A DNA stretch of 64,000 nt. Source: Cystobacter fuscus DSM 2262. GTDB taxonomy: Bacteria > Myxococcota > Myxococcia > Myxococcales > Myxococcaceae. Shown piece by piece: positions 26,922 to 35,303 of the stretch. The notes under the pieces are model-generated. The model had not been told where the DNA came from and searched no databases. It worked only from the letters and a program-made list of their open reading frames with translations. The stretch lies in contig NZ_ANAH02000022.1 in NCBI RefSeq assembly GCF_000335475.2, positions 44,473 through 108,472 of the forward strand, written 5' to 3'. The position numbers and the translations under genes were made by a program. Position 1 is the stretch's first letter. Every line of letters begins with the position of its first letter.

Positions 26922-29900
26922 ATGAGCCAGGTTTTCGGATGGATGCTGGTGGTGAACCTCTGCTGCGCGGTCGGAGCGGCAGCTGGAGAGGAACTGTCGG
27001 ATGCTCGGCTCCAGGAGGCACAGACGGCCTTCGACGAGGCGACGAAGCTCCGGGAGGAGGGCAAGTACGCCGACGCCTTCGCGCGGGCGGAGCATGCACT
27101 CACGCTCCGGGAGGAGTTGCTCGGGGGCTCGCATCCCCTGGTCGGCAAGAGCCTGAACCAGCTCGGGGCCTTTTACGCCAACGGTGGGGGCGGAGACCGT
27201 GGCCGGAGTGAGTCCCTTCTCCTGCGCGCGCTCGGGATCCTGGAAGCGACGCTGGGCAAGAACCATCCGGACGTTGCCACCTCTCTGTACTTCTTGAGCC
27301 TGTCCTACGAGGAGCGGGGCGAGTATGAGCAGGCGGAAGCCTCCGCCAGGCGCGCCCTCGCCATTCGGGAGGAAACCCTGGGCAAGGACCATCCGGATGT
27401 CTCCAGGGCACTCGGTCGTCTGGCCCGCATCTATCGAGAACAGGGATTGTACAGTCGGGCCGAGCCACTCCTTCTCCGCTCGCTCGCCATCGCGGAGCGG
27501 ACTCTCGGCGAGAATCATCCAGGCGTCGGTAACGCGCTCAACGGCCTCGCCATCCTCTACTGGAAGCAAGGGTTGTATGACCAGGCCGAGCCGCTCTATC
27601 AACGCTCGCTCGCCATTCAGGAGGCAGCGCGCGGTAGGAACCATCCCGAGGTGGCTCCGGCTCTCGGCAATCTCGCTCTCTTGTACATGGAGCAGGGGTT
27701 GTATGCTCAGGCCGAGCCGCTCTTTCTGCGAAGTCTGGCGCTCCGCGAACAAGCAATGGGCAAGAGCGACCCCGTGGTCGCCCACGTGCTTCAGCAGTTG
27801 GCCGTGCTTTACATGAGGAAAGGATTGCCCGATCGGGCCGAGCCGCTCCTTCAGCGTGCGCTGGCGATCTGGGAGTCCCTGGACAAAAACCATCCCGACG
27901 CCGTCTACCCGACCGTCACCCTCTCCAATCTCTATTGGAGGCAGGGGTTGTACGCGCGTGCCGAGTCGATCCTTCAACGCGCGCTCGTGCTCTGCGAGTC
28001 GTCCCTGGGCAAGCATCCCCTGGTCGCCATCCTGTACAACAATCTGGCCAACCTCTACCTGGATCAGGGGCGGTACGACCGGGCCGAGCCATACGCCCGG
28101 CGCGCGCTCGCCATCCGCGAAGCGACCCTGAGCCCGAATCATCCCGATGTCGCCGCCTCGCTCAGGACACTCGGCGAGCTCCATTTGTTCCGGCGCCGGA
28201 GCCGCGACGCCTTGCCGCTCCTCACGCGCGCATTCGCCATGGTCGAGTTGCGTCTGCGTCATGAGGCGCTCGGCTTCTCCGAGTCGCGCCTGGCCACGTT
28301 CCTCCAGTACCTTCGAGAAGAGGAGGAGCGCATCTACGCGCTCCAGCGCGCGAACCCGGAAGATGCGGGTGTGCGGCGCCTGGCCCTCACCGCGGCCCTG
28401 CTCCTGAAGGGCCGCTCCGTCGATGAAACGGCCAAGACCTCGCGTGTCATCTACAGGAGCCTGGGCGCCGAGGCTCACGACATGTTCGAGCGACTGCGTG
28501 GGCTCCGCACCCAGCTGACCCAGCTCACGCTCGAGGGCCCCGGCTCGCTCGCCCCCGCGGAGCACCAACGGCGGCTGAGGGAACTCACCCACCAGTGCGA
28601 TGCCCTCGAGGCCGAACTCGCCCAGCGCTCGGCGCCTCTGCGCGCGCTGGCCGCGCTGCCAGGACCGGAGGTCATCGTGGACCGGGTGGCGGCGGCCCTC
28701 CCGCGCGACAGCGCGCTCCTCGAACTCATCTCCTATACGGACCGTCCGCTCGCCCCCAAGGCCGGACACTCGAAGGCGCAGCCTCCGGGTCAGCAGCGCT
28801 ATCTGGCCCTGGTGCTCTTCCCCAATGGGCGTACCCGTGCCCTCGACCTCGGACCGGCGGCTCCCATCGATACCGCCGCCACAGCCCTGCGTGACGCCCT
28901 CGCTCGCCGTGATGCCGCGTTTCAGGCCCCCGCCCAAGTGCTCTATCAACGGGCCTTCCGGCCGCTACTGCCGCTGCTGGGAGACACCCGCCACGTCTTC
29001 CTCTCCACGGATGGCCAGCTGGGCCTGGTGCCCTTCACGGCCCTCCATGATGGGCGCCAGTTCCTCGTCGACTCCTTCGACTTCACCTATCTCACCTCCG
29101 GGAAGGATCTGCTGCCGCGCTCCCAGCAAGAGGCGCCCTCCCACTCCGTGGTCGTCGTCGCGGATCCGGACTTCGGTGCCCTGCTCCCAGCGCCATCCGC
29201 TTCTCCCGCGAACGCGGCGACCCCCGCCGGGCGCTCCTCCTCGCTGGACTCGTTCTTCTCCACGCTGCGCGCGGACGTGGCGGAACACCCATGGACTCCA
29301 CTGCCCGGCTCGCGCCAGGAGGCCGAGGCCATCCAGCGGCTCGTACCCCAGGCGCAGCTCTTCCTGGGCGCCGAGGCGACCAAGGAGCGGCTGCTGCACC
29401 TGCCGACGCCCGGCGTGTTGCACCTCGCCACGCATGGCTTCTTCCTCGAGGCCGCCCCCGCGCCCGAGGGCTCGCGCGGCCTTGGCCACTTCGGTGCGAT
29501 GGGAGATGGCGCGCCCGTGCCGCTCTCGGCCAACGCGTTGCTGCGCTCTGGCCTGGTCCTCGCGGGTGCCTCGGCGCCCTCAGCCTCCAGCACCGCGAGG
29601 ACTCCGCCCGAAGTCGCTCTTGTGACGGCTCTCGAGTTGGCGGGCCTGAACCTGTGGGGCACGCAGCTGGTGGTGCTGTCGGCGTGTGACACGGGAAGAG
29701 GCGACGTGAAGATTGGCCAGGGCGTCTACGGGCTGCGCCGGGCCTTCGTCGCGGCGGGAGCGGAGACGGTCGTCATGAGCCTGTGGAAGGTGAATGACGA
29801 GACGACGCGCGAGCTGATGGAGGCCTACTACCGCAACCTGCTGACGGGACAGGGCAGGGCCGCCGCGCTGCGAGAGGCCATGCGCTCGCTGCGAGCCACC

Positions 29901-29999
29901 CGACCCCATCCGCACTACTGGGCGCCCTTCATCGCCGTGGGCCGAGACGCTCCGCTGCGCGGACTGGGGCCCACCGCGCCGGAGCCGCCGGAGAAATAG
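26922..29999 (+). CDS. TPR-CHAT protein (secreted or anchored caspase-like protease)
   Basis: Protein of 1025 aa; the start at 26922 (GGGGAAGAG ribosome site) begins a signal-like helix (MSQVFGWMLVVNLCCAVGAA). Residues about 20-460 hold roughly ten TPR units of 42 residues in kinesin-light-chain style (ALAIREETLGKDHPDV.., YxQAEPLxxRSLAI). A coiled region follows, then CHAT at about 640-1000 with His838 (HLATHGFF) and Cys922 (LSACDTGRG). TPR-CHAT proteins are known or proposed proteases (for example separase-like and gRAMP-associated Csx29). No partner gene is obvious here; neighbours are repeats and gene fragments. Confidence 0.92.
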   Translation: MSQVFGWMLVVNLCCAVGAAAGEELSDARLQEAQTAFDEATKLREEGKYADAFARAEHALTLREELLGGSHPLVGKSLNQLGAFYANGGGGDRGRSESLLLRALGILEATLGKNHPDVATSLYFLSLSYEERGEYEQAEASARRALAIREETLGKDHPDVSRALGRLARIYREQGLYSRAEPLLLRSLAIAERTLGENHPGVGNALNGLAILYWKQGLYDQAEPLYQRSLAIQEAARGRNHPEVAPALGNLALLYMEQGLYAQAEPLFLRSLALREQAMGKSDPVVAHVLQQLAVLYMRKGLPDRAEPLLQRALAIWESLDKNHPDAVYPTVTLSNLYWRQGLYARAESILQRALVLCESSLGKHPLVAILYNNLANLYLDQGRYDRAEPYARRALAIREATLSPNHPDVAASLRTLGELHLFRRRSRDALPLLTRAFAMVELRLRHEALGFSESRLATFLQYLREEEERIYALQRANPEDAGVRRLALTAALLLKGRSVDETAKTSRVIYRSLGAEAHDMFERLRGLRTQLTQLTLEGPGSLAPAEHQRRLRELTHQCDALEAELAQRSAPLRALAALPGPEVIVDRVAAALPRDSALLELISYTDRPLAPKAGHSKAQPPGQQRYLALVLFPNGRTRALDLGPAAPIDTAATALRDALARRDAAFQAPAQVLYQRAFRPLLPLLGDTRHVFLSTDGQLGLVPFTALHDGRQFLVDSFDFTYLTSGKDLLPRSQQEAPSHSVVVVADPDFGALLPAPSASPANAATPAGRSSSLDSFFSTLRADVAEHPWTPLPGSRQEAEAIQRLVPQAQLFLGAEATKERLLHLPTPGVLHLATHGFFLEAAPAPEGSRGLGHFGAMGDGAPVPLSANALLRSGLVLAGASAPSASSTARTPPEVALVTALELAGLNLWGTQLVVLSACDTGRGDVKIGQGVYGLRRAFVAAGAETVVMSLWKVNDETTRELMEAYYRNLLTGQGRAAALREAMRSLRATRPHPHYWAPFIAVGRDAPLRGLGPTAPEPPEK

Positions 30000-30188
30000 C
30001 CCGCGGATTTCGTGCATGATTGCCCAGGTCACCGGCTCCTCGCGTTTGCGGGCCAGGGCTTCACGTCCACCCAAACGAACTCGCAGGAGAGAGAGCTCCC
30101 TGCAGCAGCGACTGCGCTGGACGGCGGTCGACGTGCGGCCTCCTCCTCCCCGAAAGCAGCCCTGGTGCGCCTTCCTGGAGGGCTTCTC

Positions 30189-30243
30189 CCGGGGAAGGTG
30201 TCAAAGGGCTCGTCGCCTGCGAATCGCCTGACACCCTTCCCGG
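30189..30243. repeat. GGTGTC palindrome family, copy D (GGGGAAGG subtype)
   Basis: Ends CCGGGGAAGGTGTCA and TGACACCCTTCCCGG form an inverted repeat with one unpaired base around a 25-base centre (GGCTCGTCGCCTGCGAATCG). It directly precedes the transposase tail starting at 30244. The 30000-30188 stretch upstream holds nothing else I recognise. Confidence 0.85.
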
Positions 30244-30450
30244 CCCGAGCATCTCAAGCGCAACCCGCGACCGTTGGGGCAGGCCTCCACGCGCCAGGCG
30301 CTGCGAGAGTTGCGTGAGCAGTACCGCACCTTCGTCACGGCGTTACGACAGGCGGCGGCTCGTTGGAGGCGGGGGGACTTTTCAGCGCCCTTTCCGCCTT
30401 TTTCATTCCCGCCACCTGTTGTGTCAGGTCACATCGCTCGAATTCTTTGA
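30244..30450 (+). pseudogene. Y1 transposase (RAYT-like) C-terminal fragment between two repeats
   Basis: An open frame of 68 codons reading HLKRNPRPLGQAST, LRELREQYRTFVTALRQAA and WRRGDFSAPFPPFSFPPP, which I recognise as the C-terminal tail of myxobacterial RAYT-type transposases. The 5' part of the gene is missing. Its left edge abuts repeat copy D and its right edge runs into copy J, so the fragment is flanked by two palindromes of the same family. Confidence 0.65.
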
Positions 30451-30454
30451 CACC
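30421..30454. repeat. GGTGTC palindrome family, degenerate copy J
   Basis: GTGTCA at 30421 and TGACACC at 30448-30454 form the arms, with GACACC repeated again at 30461. It overlaps the end of the transposase fragment and is followed by the duplicated gene copy at 30479. Confidence 0.55.
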
Positions 30455-30478
30455 CTCGAGACACCCTCGAAGAGCAGA

Positions 30479-30868
30479 GCCGGGCGCCAAGGGCCCCACG
30501 CTCCTCACTGCCCGAGCGACGAGGGCGGCTGCTTCGCGCTGAAGGCGGGCGAGTAGCACTTGTCCTGGTGCTCGTAGAGCACGTCCGGGCACGGGGCCTT
30601 CAACTCGTGAGGCAACCAGCAGGCACCGACCAACTCGACCTCGGCGTAGCGATGGCAGGGAGGGCGCTTCTGTCCCTTGAAGGGCTCGCGCGGCAGCGGA
30701 CGGGCGAGTACGGATTGCCCCGCGTCCGCGGTGTCCACGAGCCCGCCATGGGTGGGCGTGTCCGGATTTTCGCCCGCTGCGGGCTCCTCATAGCTCCCAG
30801 GCGCGGGCGGGGCGCTCGCCAAAGGCTCTGGGCACTCGGGAGTTGGGGACACCGAGGCCAGACGCACC
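30479..30868 (-). pseudogene. Truncated second copy of the pseudokinase-like membrane protein gene
   Basis: About 390 bases nearly identical to 35837-36210, covering the C-terminal 120 codons (VELVGACWLPHELKAPCPDVLYEH.. to SSLGQ) and a few bases downstream. The 5' part, including the membrane segment and N-terminal domain, is absent. Identity stops exactly where repeat copy K begins (after CCAGACGCACC). It has no start codon of its own at a sensible place and is not likely to be expressed as a functional protein. Confidence 0.85.
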
Positions 30869-31060
30869 CTGAGAAGGTGTCCTGAGAAGGTGTCTGAGAA
30901 GGTGTCAGACGATTTGTACGGACGCTTCGTAAGAAACTCCAGGAGGTGTCTCCAGGAGGTGTCTGTCTCCAGGAGGTGTCAGAGAACTTGTTCCGATCCC
31001 TCACCGCCTACGAGTCGTCTGACACCTCTCAGCGGCCGGTCTGACACCTCTCAGCGGCCG
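30869..31060. repeat. GGTGTC palindrome family, nested cluster K/B
   Basis: Three tandem left ends (TGAGAAGGTGTC), a left half through GATTTGTACGGACGCTTCGTAAGAA, three CCAGGAGGTGTC units, then a full core like copy A. After the core the right end CTGACACCTCTCAGCGGCCGG occurs twice, the pattern of stepwise insertion or slippage. The remaining 31061-31176 has no gene I can name; one minus frame there ends in a plausible protein tail. Confidence 0.85.
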
Positions 31061-31176
31061 GCGGGCCGGCGGGCTGACGCGGTAGATGGGCGCGGCGAGC
31101 ACGCCCACGACCCCGCCGGGCGTTGACTGCGCTCCCGTGAAAGGAGCGCGGGCATTCACGCGGCCCGGGCCATAGA

Positions 31177-31752
31177 ATGCATGGCATGTACTTGGTCCCA
31201 AGCAAGCCCCCCGCTCCCAGCTGCCCGGAGTGTGGCATTCCGCTGCACGGCCGGAGCACGCGTGAGGGCACCCTGCAGGTGTGTCCCCGGTGCCAGGGCC
31301 ACTGGGACGCCCGTCCCCAGACGTCGCTCACCCCCCTGCTCACCCAGGCGCTGGAGCAACGCTCGCGGTGGACCCGCGAGGGGCTCTGTGCCCGGGGTCG
31401 GCACGAGTCCCGGCCTCCCGACGAGCACTGTTCCCGCTGCCCCGAGGCCTCCCATCGCTGCCCCTCGTGTGCCGCGCGGCTGTTCCCCAGCGAGCTGCGG
31501 GGTCAACCGATCGAGGTGTGTCCGCGCTGTCCGGGCCTGTGGATGAGCGCGAGAGCCTGGGTCGCATTGCGCCAGGAACCCGCTCTGGCCTCCCTCGCCG
31601 TGAACCTGGGCGCTGGGGGCAGCATCCAGCGGGGTCCCTCTCCCTGGCCCCAGCGGGTGGCGGTCCTCGTCGGCCTCGTGGGCACGGCCGCCGTGTCGGG
31701 CGCCTTCGAAGGGCTCCTCCACCTGCTCTGGTCCCTCTTCCGGGGCGGTTGA
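31177..31752 (+). CDS. Zinc-ribbon protein (zf-TFIIB-like) with membrane segment
   Basis: Protein of 191 aa. Two or three paired Cys motifs are visible: CPECGIPL..CPRCQGHWD at about 16-45, CSRCPEASHRCPSCA at about 88-105, and CPRCPGLWM at about 118-126. The CPxCxGxW pattern is that of the TFIIB-type zinc-ribbon family common in myxobacteria. A hydrophobic helix lies near the C-terminus (about 160-185). The start may be 31177 or the Met at 31186; neither has a strong ribosome site. Function unknown. Confidence 0.8.
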   Translation: MHGMYLVPSKPPAPSCPECGIPLHGRSTREGTLQVCPRCQGHWDARPQTSLTPLLTQALEQRSRWTREGLCARGRHESRPPDEHCSRCPEASHRCPSCAARLFPSELRGQPIEVCPRCPGLWMSARAWVALRQEPALASLAVNLGAGGSIQRGPSPWPQRVAVLVGLVGTAAVSGAFEGLLHLLWSLFRGG

Positions 31753-31838
31753 GTCGACTCATGCCGTCCTTCTACGCTCTGGCGCATGACCCTCCATCGC
31801 CCCCTGACGGATCGGCTGCGCGACAGCACCGGCGTGGG

Positions 31839-31896
31839 CCCGGGGAAGGAGTCAAAGGGGCTCGTCGCCTGCAAATCGTCTGACACCCTTCCCGGG
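31839..31896. repeat. GGTGTC palindrome family, copy E (GGGGAAGG subtype)
   Basis: CCCGGGGAAGGAGTCA and TGACACCCTTCCCGGG form the arms, and the centre is almost the same as copy D. It cuts off a short frame starting at 31786 (MTLHRPLTDRLRDSTGVGP), which reads like the first codons of a lost gene. Confidence 0.85.
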
Positions 31897-31934
31897 TGGT
31901 TCCGCCGTGGAGCCATTCGGGAGATGCTGCCCTC

Positions 31935-32621
31935 ATGAGAACGGTCTCGGTGACACAGCGGGCGATGGCGATGAGCCTTGCCTTCGTACTTGTTTCCTGT
32001 AGTGCGGCGCGCCCTCCAGCGATCGGACCCACCGGGCCCCGGGACCTGACCAGGTACGTGATTGTTCTTGAGCGACGAGCAGATGGGCAGGTAGAGCACG
32101 CCTGGATTCCGCTGAAGGAATTCGATCTGACGAAGTTCCAGCACGCCATGAACACGATGAACGTCCGTCGAGACATCGTGCGGGTCTCCTCGTCGGGCTT
32201 GAATGCGTATTGCGAGGGGCGGCGTGCACAGTGCGAACAGGACTGTCTCAAGAGTAGCAGGCCATTCGCGATTGGTCGCCGCAAATACATGGACACCAGG
32301 GGGCAACCGTGGCGCATTGCCAGGGGGTGGTGGTGTCCGGAAAACTGCATGGATGCTTTTGTTGAATGCACGAAGGGCCGCGGCGAGTGGGCAGAGGAGT
32401 ACGCAGCCGAGTTCGATGCGGTAGAACCCGCCATTGACTGGCTCAAGAAGCATCGCAGGGAGATTGCCGTGGGCACCGTCGTGGTCATTGCCGGTGTCGC
32501 CTTCGCCGTCGTGGCCGCTGGTTCGGCAGGCGCGGTACTCGTTCTGACGCCAATCCTGGTCATGGCGGAACGCTCCCCGGGAATGCTCTCCGGAATCGAG
32601 CTCGCGGAGGTGTGCAGGTGA
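31935..32621 (+). CDS. SitA-like lipoprotein (candidate contact-transferred toxin)
   Basis: Protein of 228 aa. I start at 31935, which gives a signal with lipobox LVSC (about residue 18). The mature region starts YVIVLERRADGQVEHAWIP and has paired Cys (YCEGRRAQCEQDCL, WWCPENCMDAFVEC). It ends with WLKKHRREIAVG followed by a hydrophobic hairpin VVVIAGVAFAVVAAGSAG and a second helix. The layout (lipobox, family-specific Cys domain, toxic-looking hydrophobic end, overlapping partner gene) fits myxobacterial polymorphic lipoproteins such as SitA, which pass between cells by outer-membrane exchange. I recognise the type, not an exact family. The downstream gene overlaps by four bases. Confidence 0.6.
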   Translation: MRTVSVTQRAMAMSLAFVLVSCSAARPPAIGPTGPRDLTRYVIVLERRADGQVEHAWIPLKEFDLTKFQHAMNTMNVRRDIVRVSSSGLNAYCEGRRAQCEQDCLKSSRPFAIGRRKYMDTRGQPWRIARGWWCPENCMDAFVECTKGRGEWAEEYAAEFDAVEPAIDWLKKHRREIAVGTVVVIAGVAFAVVAAGSAGAVLVLTPILVMAERSPGMLSGIELAEVCR

Positions 32622-33463
32622 CAATCTTCGAGGAGCTCACAGGCGCGACGCTTTTCATCGGGACCCGGCGGCGAGCAGCGGAGGCGAAGGGTCGACAGGA
32701 CGAAGAGAAGCTCTGGCGCTATGTACGCGCATTCAACCACTTCGTCCTCATTACCGGCCAGATCTACCGATTCGAAGACTCACTCGAGGGCAAGGTTCCA
32801 ACGGAACGTCCTCCCGTCAGCGCACACCTGGGCAAGCATGAGGGGATGCTCGTGGAGCCGGCGGTGGAACTGCTGCTCAAGACCCTGGACGAAACACCCG
32901 AGCTCGAACAGAAGCAGCATGTGCGCCTTCTCATCGCCCTCCTCGACTTCATCGCCCGGACTGGACAGCTCGATGAGGCCGAGGACTACTTCATCAATCA
33001 ACTGGACCATGCCCCAATGGCCATCGCGCACTTCACCAGCCATGAGGAAGCCGAGGCCTGGATGAAGAGCGTCGCAGAACCACCGAGCCCGGTCCGCATC
33101 CTCATCGGCGATGCGTATTACCAATTCTGGTATACGCGTGAGGACAATACGCGCGGGATGTATCGCGAATATTGCATAGAGCCGGTGCTGGAGGCGCTGA
33201 CCGCCAGGGGAATCCCCCCGCGGACTCCTTCGTTCGCCACACACGTGGAGGCGAAGGAATGGTTGATGAGCCACCCAGCCAATCCCTATGCCTTCGTGGT
33301 AATCGCCGGGGAGCACTACTTGGCGGTGCATCACCCGAGGCTGAAGCGTCACTCCCTCCACCACGTGGCGTCAGCCCTGAAAGACTGGGAGGAACGCAAG
33401 AGGGCCGTGGAGCTCGATACGGCCCTGGAGGCCGCGGCTCCGTCGGATGGAGCCGATGAGTAG
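32618..33463 (+). CDS. Candidate immunity partner of the SitA-like lipoprotein
   Basis: Protein of 281 aa. I choose the GTG at 32618, which overlaps the preceding TGA (GTGA) and has GGAGG seven bases upstream; the GTG at 32612 is too close to that site. It is soluble, without a signal peptide, and acidic. The N-terminal half (to about 125) is helical. The second half carries two similar segments (HFTSHEEAEAWM and SFATHVEAKEWL), each followed by a short beta-rich unit (ILIGDAYYQFWYTRE, FVVIAGEHYLAV), so it is an internal duplication. The coupling implies it acts with the lipoprotein; immunity is inferred. Confidence 0.6.
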   Translation: MTIFEELTGATLFIGTRRRAAEAKGRQDEEKLWRYVRAFNHFVLITGQIYRFEDSLEGKVPTERPPVSAHLGKHEGMLVEPAVELLLKTLDETPELEQKQHVRLLIALLDFIARTGQLDEAEDYFINQLDHAPMAIAHFTSHEEAEAWMKSVAEPPSPVRILIGDAYYQFWYTREDNTRGMYREYCIEPVLEALTARGIPPRTPSFATHVEAKEWLMSHPANPYAFVVIAGEHYLAVHHPRLKRHSLHHVASALKDWEERKRAVELDTALEAAAPSDGADE

Positions 33464-33507
33464 CTAGACGCACGGCGGCTCGCGGGGGAGGGTTATGGGT
33501 GATGTGG

Positions 33508-33596
33508 CTGAGAAGGTGTCAGACAATTTGTACGGGACGATTCGTAAGAACTTGTTCCGCTCCCTCGCCGTCTACGAGTCGTCTGACACCTCTCAG
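33508..33596. repeat. GGTGTC palindrome family, complete unit C
   Basis: The most complete copy, 89 bp, from CTGAGAAGGTGTCAGAC to GTCTGACACCTCTCAG. The centre holds smaller dyads (ACGATTCGT, GAACTTGTTC). Its right end supplies the TGA that terminates the HD-domain fragment at 33593. Confidence 0.9.
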
Positions 33597-33780
33597 GCGG
33601 CCTCGTACTCCTCCCAGAGGGCGAGGTACTCGGCGCGGCATGGGCGCTCGGAGAAGACGCGCGAGACGGCTTCCCGCTCGCGCCGCAGCTTCTCCTCGCG
33701 GCTCACACCGTCATGGGGAGTGATGTCTCCCGCGCGCGCCTCGCTCGCGTCGTGTAGCAGCGCCATGCGCACCAGCCCCC
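33593..33780 (-). pseudogene. HD-domain phosphohydrolase fragment
   Basis: The minus strand reads VRMALLHDASEARAGDIT and then a helical stretch to ALWEEYEAA. The HD dyad (LLHD) and EARxGDI are typical of the YfbR/HDDC2-like nucleotidase family, which is about 190 aa; only about 62 codons remain. The 5' end is lost in an A/T-rich stretch near 33784, and the stop codon lies inside repeat copy C. Confidence 0.75.
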
Positions 33781-33843
33781 CCCGCTCGGGGTGGGATGCG
33801 CCCTTTTTCCAATTCTCTCATAAGCTGAATATCGCCAAATATC

Positions 33844-33905
33844 CAACTTCGAATTGCGGTGAGTGAAATCCAATTCTATTCATCATCGCAACTTGGAGTT
33901 GCGGT
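33844..33905. promoter_or_regulatory. Paired operator-like dyads upstream of the glycosyltransferase
   Basis: CAACTTCGAATTGCGGT (33844-33860) and CAACTTGGAGTTGCGGT (33889-33905) are direct repeats 45 bases apart. The second lies within the perfect dyad CGCAACT-TGG-AGTTGCG (33888-33904). The surrounding 33785-33900 is unusually A/T rich. This looks like a two-site operator for a repressor not encoded adjacent to it. Confidence 0.5.
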
Positions 33906-33956
33906 CCATCGCGTGTGCGGAGGGGACCGTTTGCGACTTCTTGGGGGAGAACGACC

Positions 33957-35258
33957 ATGACATCCACGAATGATGCATCCCGGAGACCCGCGACCTTCCT
34001 GCTGGCGAGCTCGGGGGCGCCGGGGCATCTGCTTCGCGTCCTGGACCTCGCGCAGCAGCTCACCGCTCGGGGCAACCGGGTGCTGTTCAAGGCGAAGGCG
34101 AGCCTGGCGGCCGATGTGAAGGCCGTCGGCGCGGAGCACCTGCCTCATGAGCGGGTGCTCGACGTCCAGGACATTGGCGATCTCGCCCAGTTCACGAGTC
34201 TGCCGCCCTGGATGCCGTCGGTCCCCTTCGGCATCACGATGTTCCGGAGCATCGGCCAGGCGAACAACGTCCAGCTCGCGCGAGAGCTGGAGCCTGTCTT
34301 GAAGCGCGAGAAGGTGGACTGCGTGGTCCACGACTTCTTCGAGCTGGGCGCGGCCTGGGCCGCCGAGCGCGCCGGCATTCCCTGGGCGAGCGCCGGGAAC
34401 ATGGGTACGGTCCTCACGGCGGATGAGCTGCCGCTGATCTTCAGCACGATGCCGTCCATGAAGCACTTCTTCCGGTTCCCCGCGCTGATGCACCTGCTGA
34501 TGGGCCAGCTGATGCCGTTGAACGAGGCGAGGGCCCAGCTCGGTCTGTCCCCCTATCGTGGCCGCTCGGCGCACCTCGTCCAGGCCGCGGCCTCGCCCAA
34601 GCTCCACATCATCATGGGCCACCGGGGACTCGCCGGGGGCATTTCGCTGCGCGACAACCAGCTCTTCGTCGGGCCAACGACCGCCAACAGCTCCACGAGC
34701 CGCAAGGAAGCGCCGCACGTCGAGCCCGGGACCGTGATCGTCAGCACGACGACGACCCATGCGGACAATGGCTTGTTCCGGCGCGTGTTGGAGGCGGTCT
34801 CGCCCATGAACGTCCCCGTGCTCGCCACGGCCGCGGGGGCCCAGGACATCCCCTCCGGGCTCGGCTCCCACATCCGTATCGAGCGCTACGTTCCCCACGA
34901 CGAGGTGTTCCCCAAGGCCCGGGCGTTGATCACCCACGGGGGTTGGGGCGCGGTGGGTCGCGCCCTGTACACGGGTCTGCCCATGCTGGTCATCCCCCTC
35001 GTTGGAGACCAGACCCTCAACGCGTCACTGGTCGAGCGCGCGGGGCTCGGGCGCTACCTGCCCTTGGAGAAGGCGACTCCCGAGCGGATCCGCTCCGAGT
35101 TGCAGGCGCTCCTTGCCGACGAGTCGCTGCGGGCCCGCGCCCGGAAGGTCTCCTCGGAGATTCAGCAGCTCAAGAGCGGGCAGGTCGCCGCGCGTGCCCT
35201 CGAGAAGCTGGCCTTCGAGGGGAACGTGGACGTCGAGAGCATTTCCGCCGCGGCCTAG
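33957..35258 (+). CDS. MGT-type UDP-sugar glycosyltransferase (GT1 family)
   Basis: Protein of 433 aa; GGGGGAGAACGACC precedes the ATG at 33957. The N-terminal acceptor domain begins with LLASSGAPGHLLRVLDLAQQL, including the HLLRV that in the family is the GH-P-x segment. The C-terminal nucleotide-sugar domain has the signature HGGWGAVGRALYTGLPMLVIP (shown as THGGWGAVGRAL) with VPLVGDQ-like VIPLVGDQTLNA. It should transfer a sugar to a small lipophilic acceptor such as a macrolide, giving detoxification or tailoring. It stands alone behind its own two-site operator, with a GNAT gene convergent. Confidence 0.9.
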   Translation: MTSTNDASRRPATFLLASSGAPGHLLRVLDLAQQLTARGNRVLFKAKASLAADVKAVGAEHLPHERVLDVQDIGDLAQFTSLPPWMPSVPFGITMFRSIGQANNVQLARELEPVLKREKVDCVVHDFFELGAAWAAERAGIPWASAGNMGTVLTADELPLIFSTMPSMKHFFRFPALMHLLMGQLMPLNEARAQLGLSPYRGRSAHLVQAAASPKLHIIMGHRGLAGGISLRDNQLFVGPTTANSSTSRKEAPHVEPGTVIVSTTTTHADNGLFRRVLEAVSPMNVPVLATAAGAQDIPSGLGSHIRIERYVPHDEVFPKARALITHGGWGAVGRALYTGLPMLVIPLVGDQTLNASLVERAGLGRYLPLEKATPERIRSELQALLADESLRARARKVSSEIQQLKSGQVAARALEKLAFEGNVDVESISAAA

Positions 35259-35303
35259 ATTCCGTCGTCGCCACCGCGGACAGCCTTTTGAAGCTCGGGC
35301 TGG

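Noticed and set aside
30869..31060. The tandem GGTGTC units as a CRISPR array
   Set aside because: The units are not separated by spacers of constant length, left and right ends are reverse complements of each other, and no cas gene is nearby.
31177..33463. A prophage or type VI secretion locus around the SitA-like pair
   Set aside because: No phage structural, integrase, VgrG, Hcp or PAAR-type protein is present; the surroundings are palindromes and unrelated single genes.
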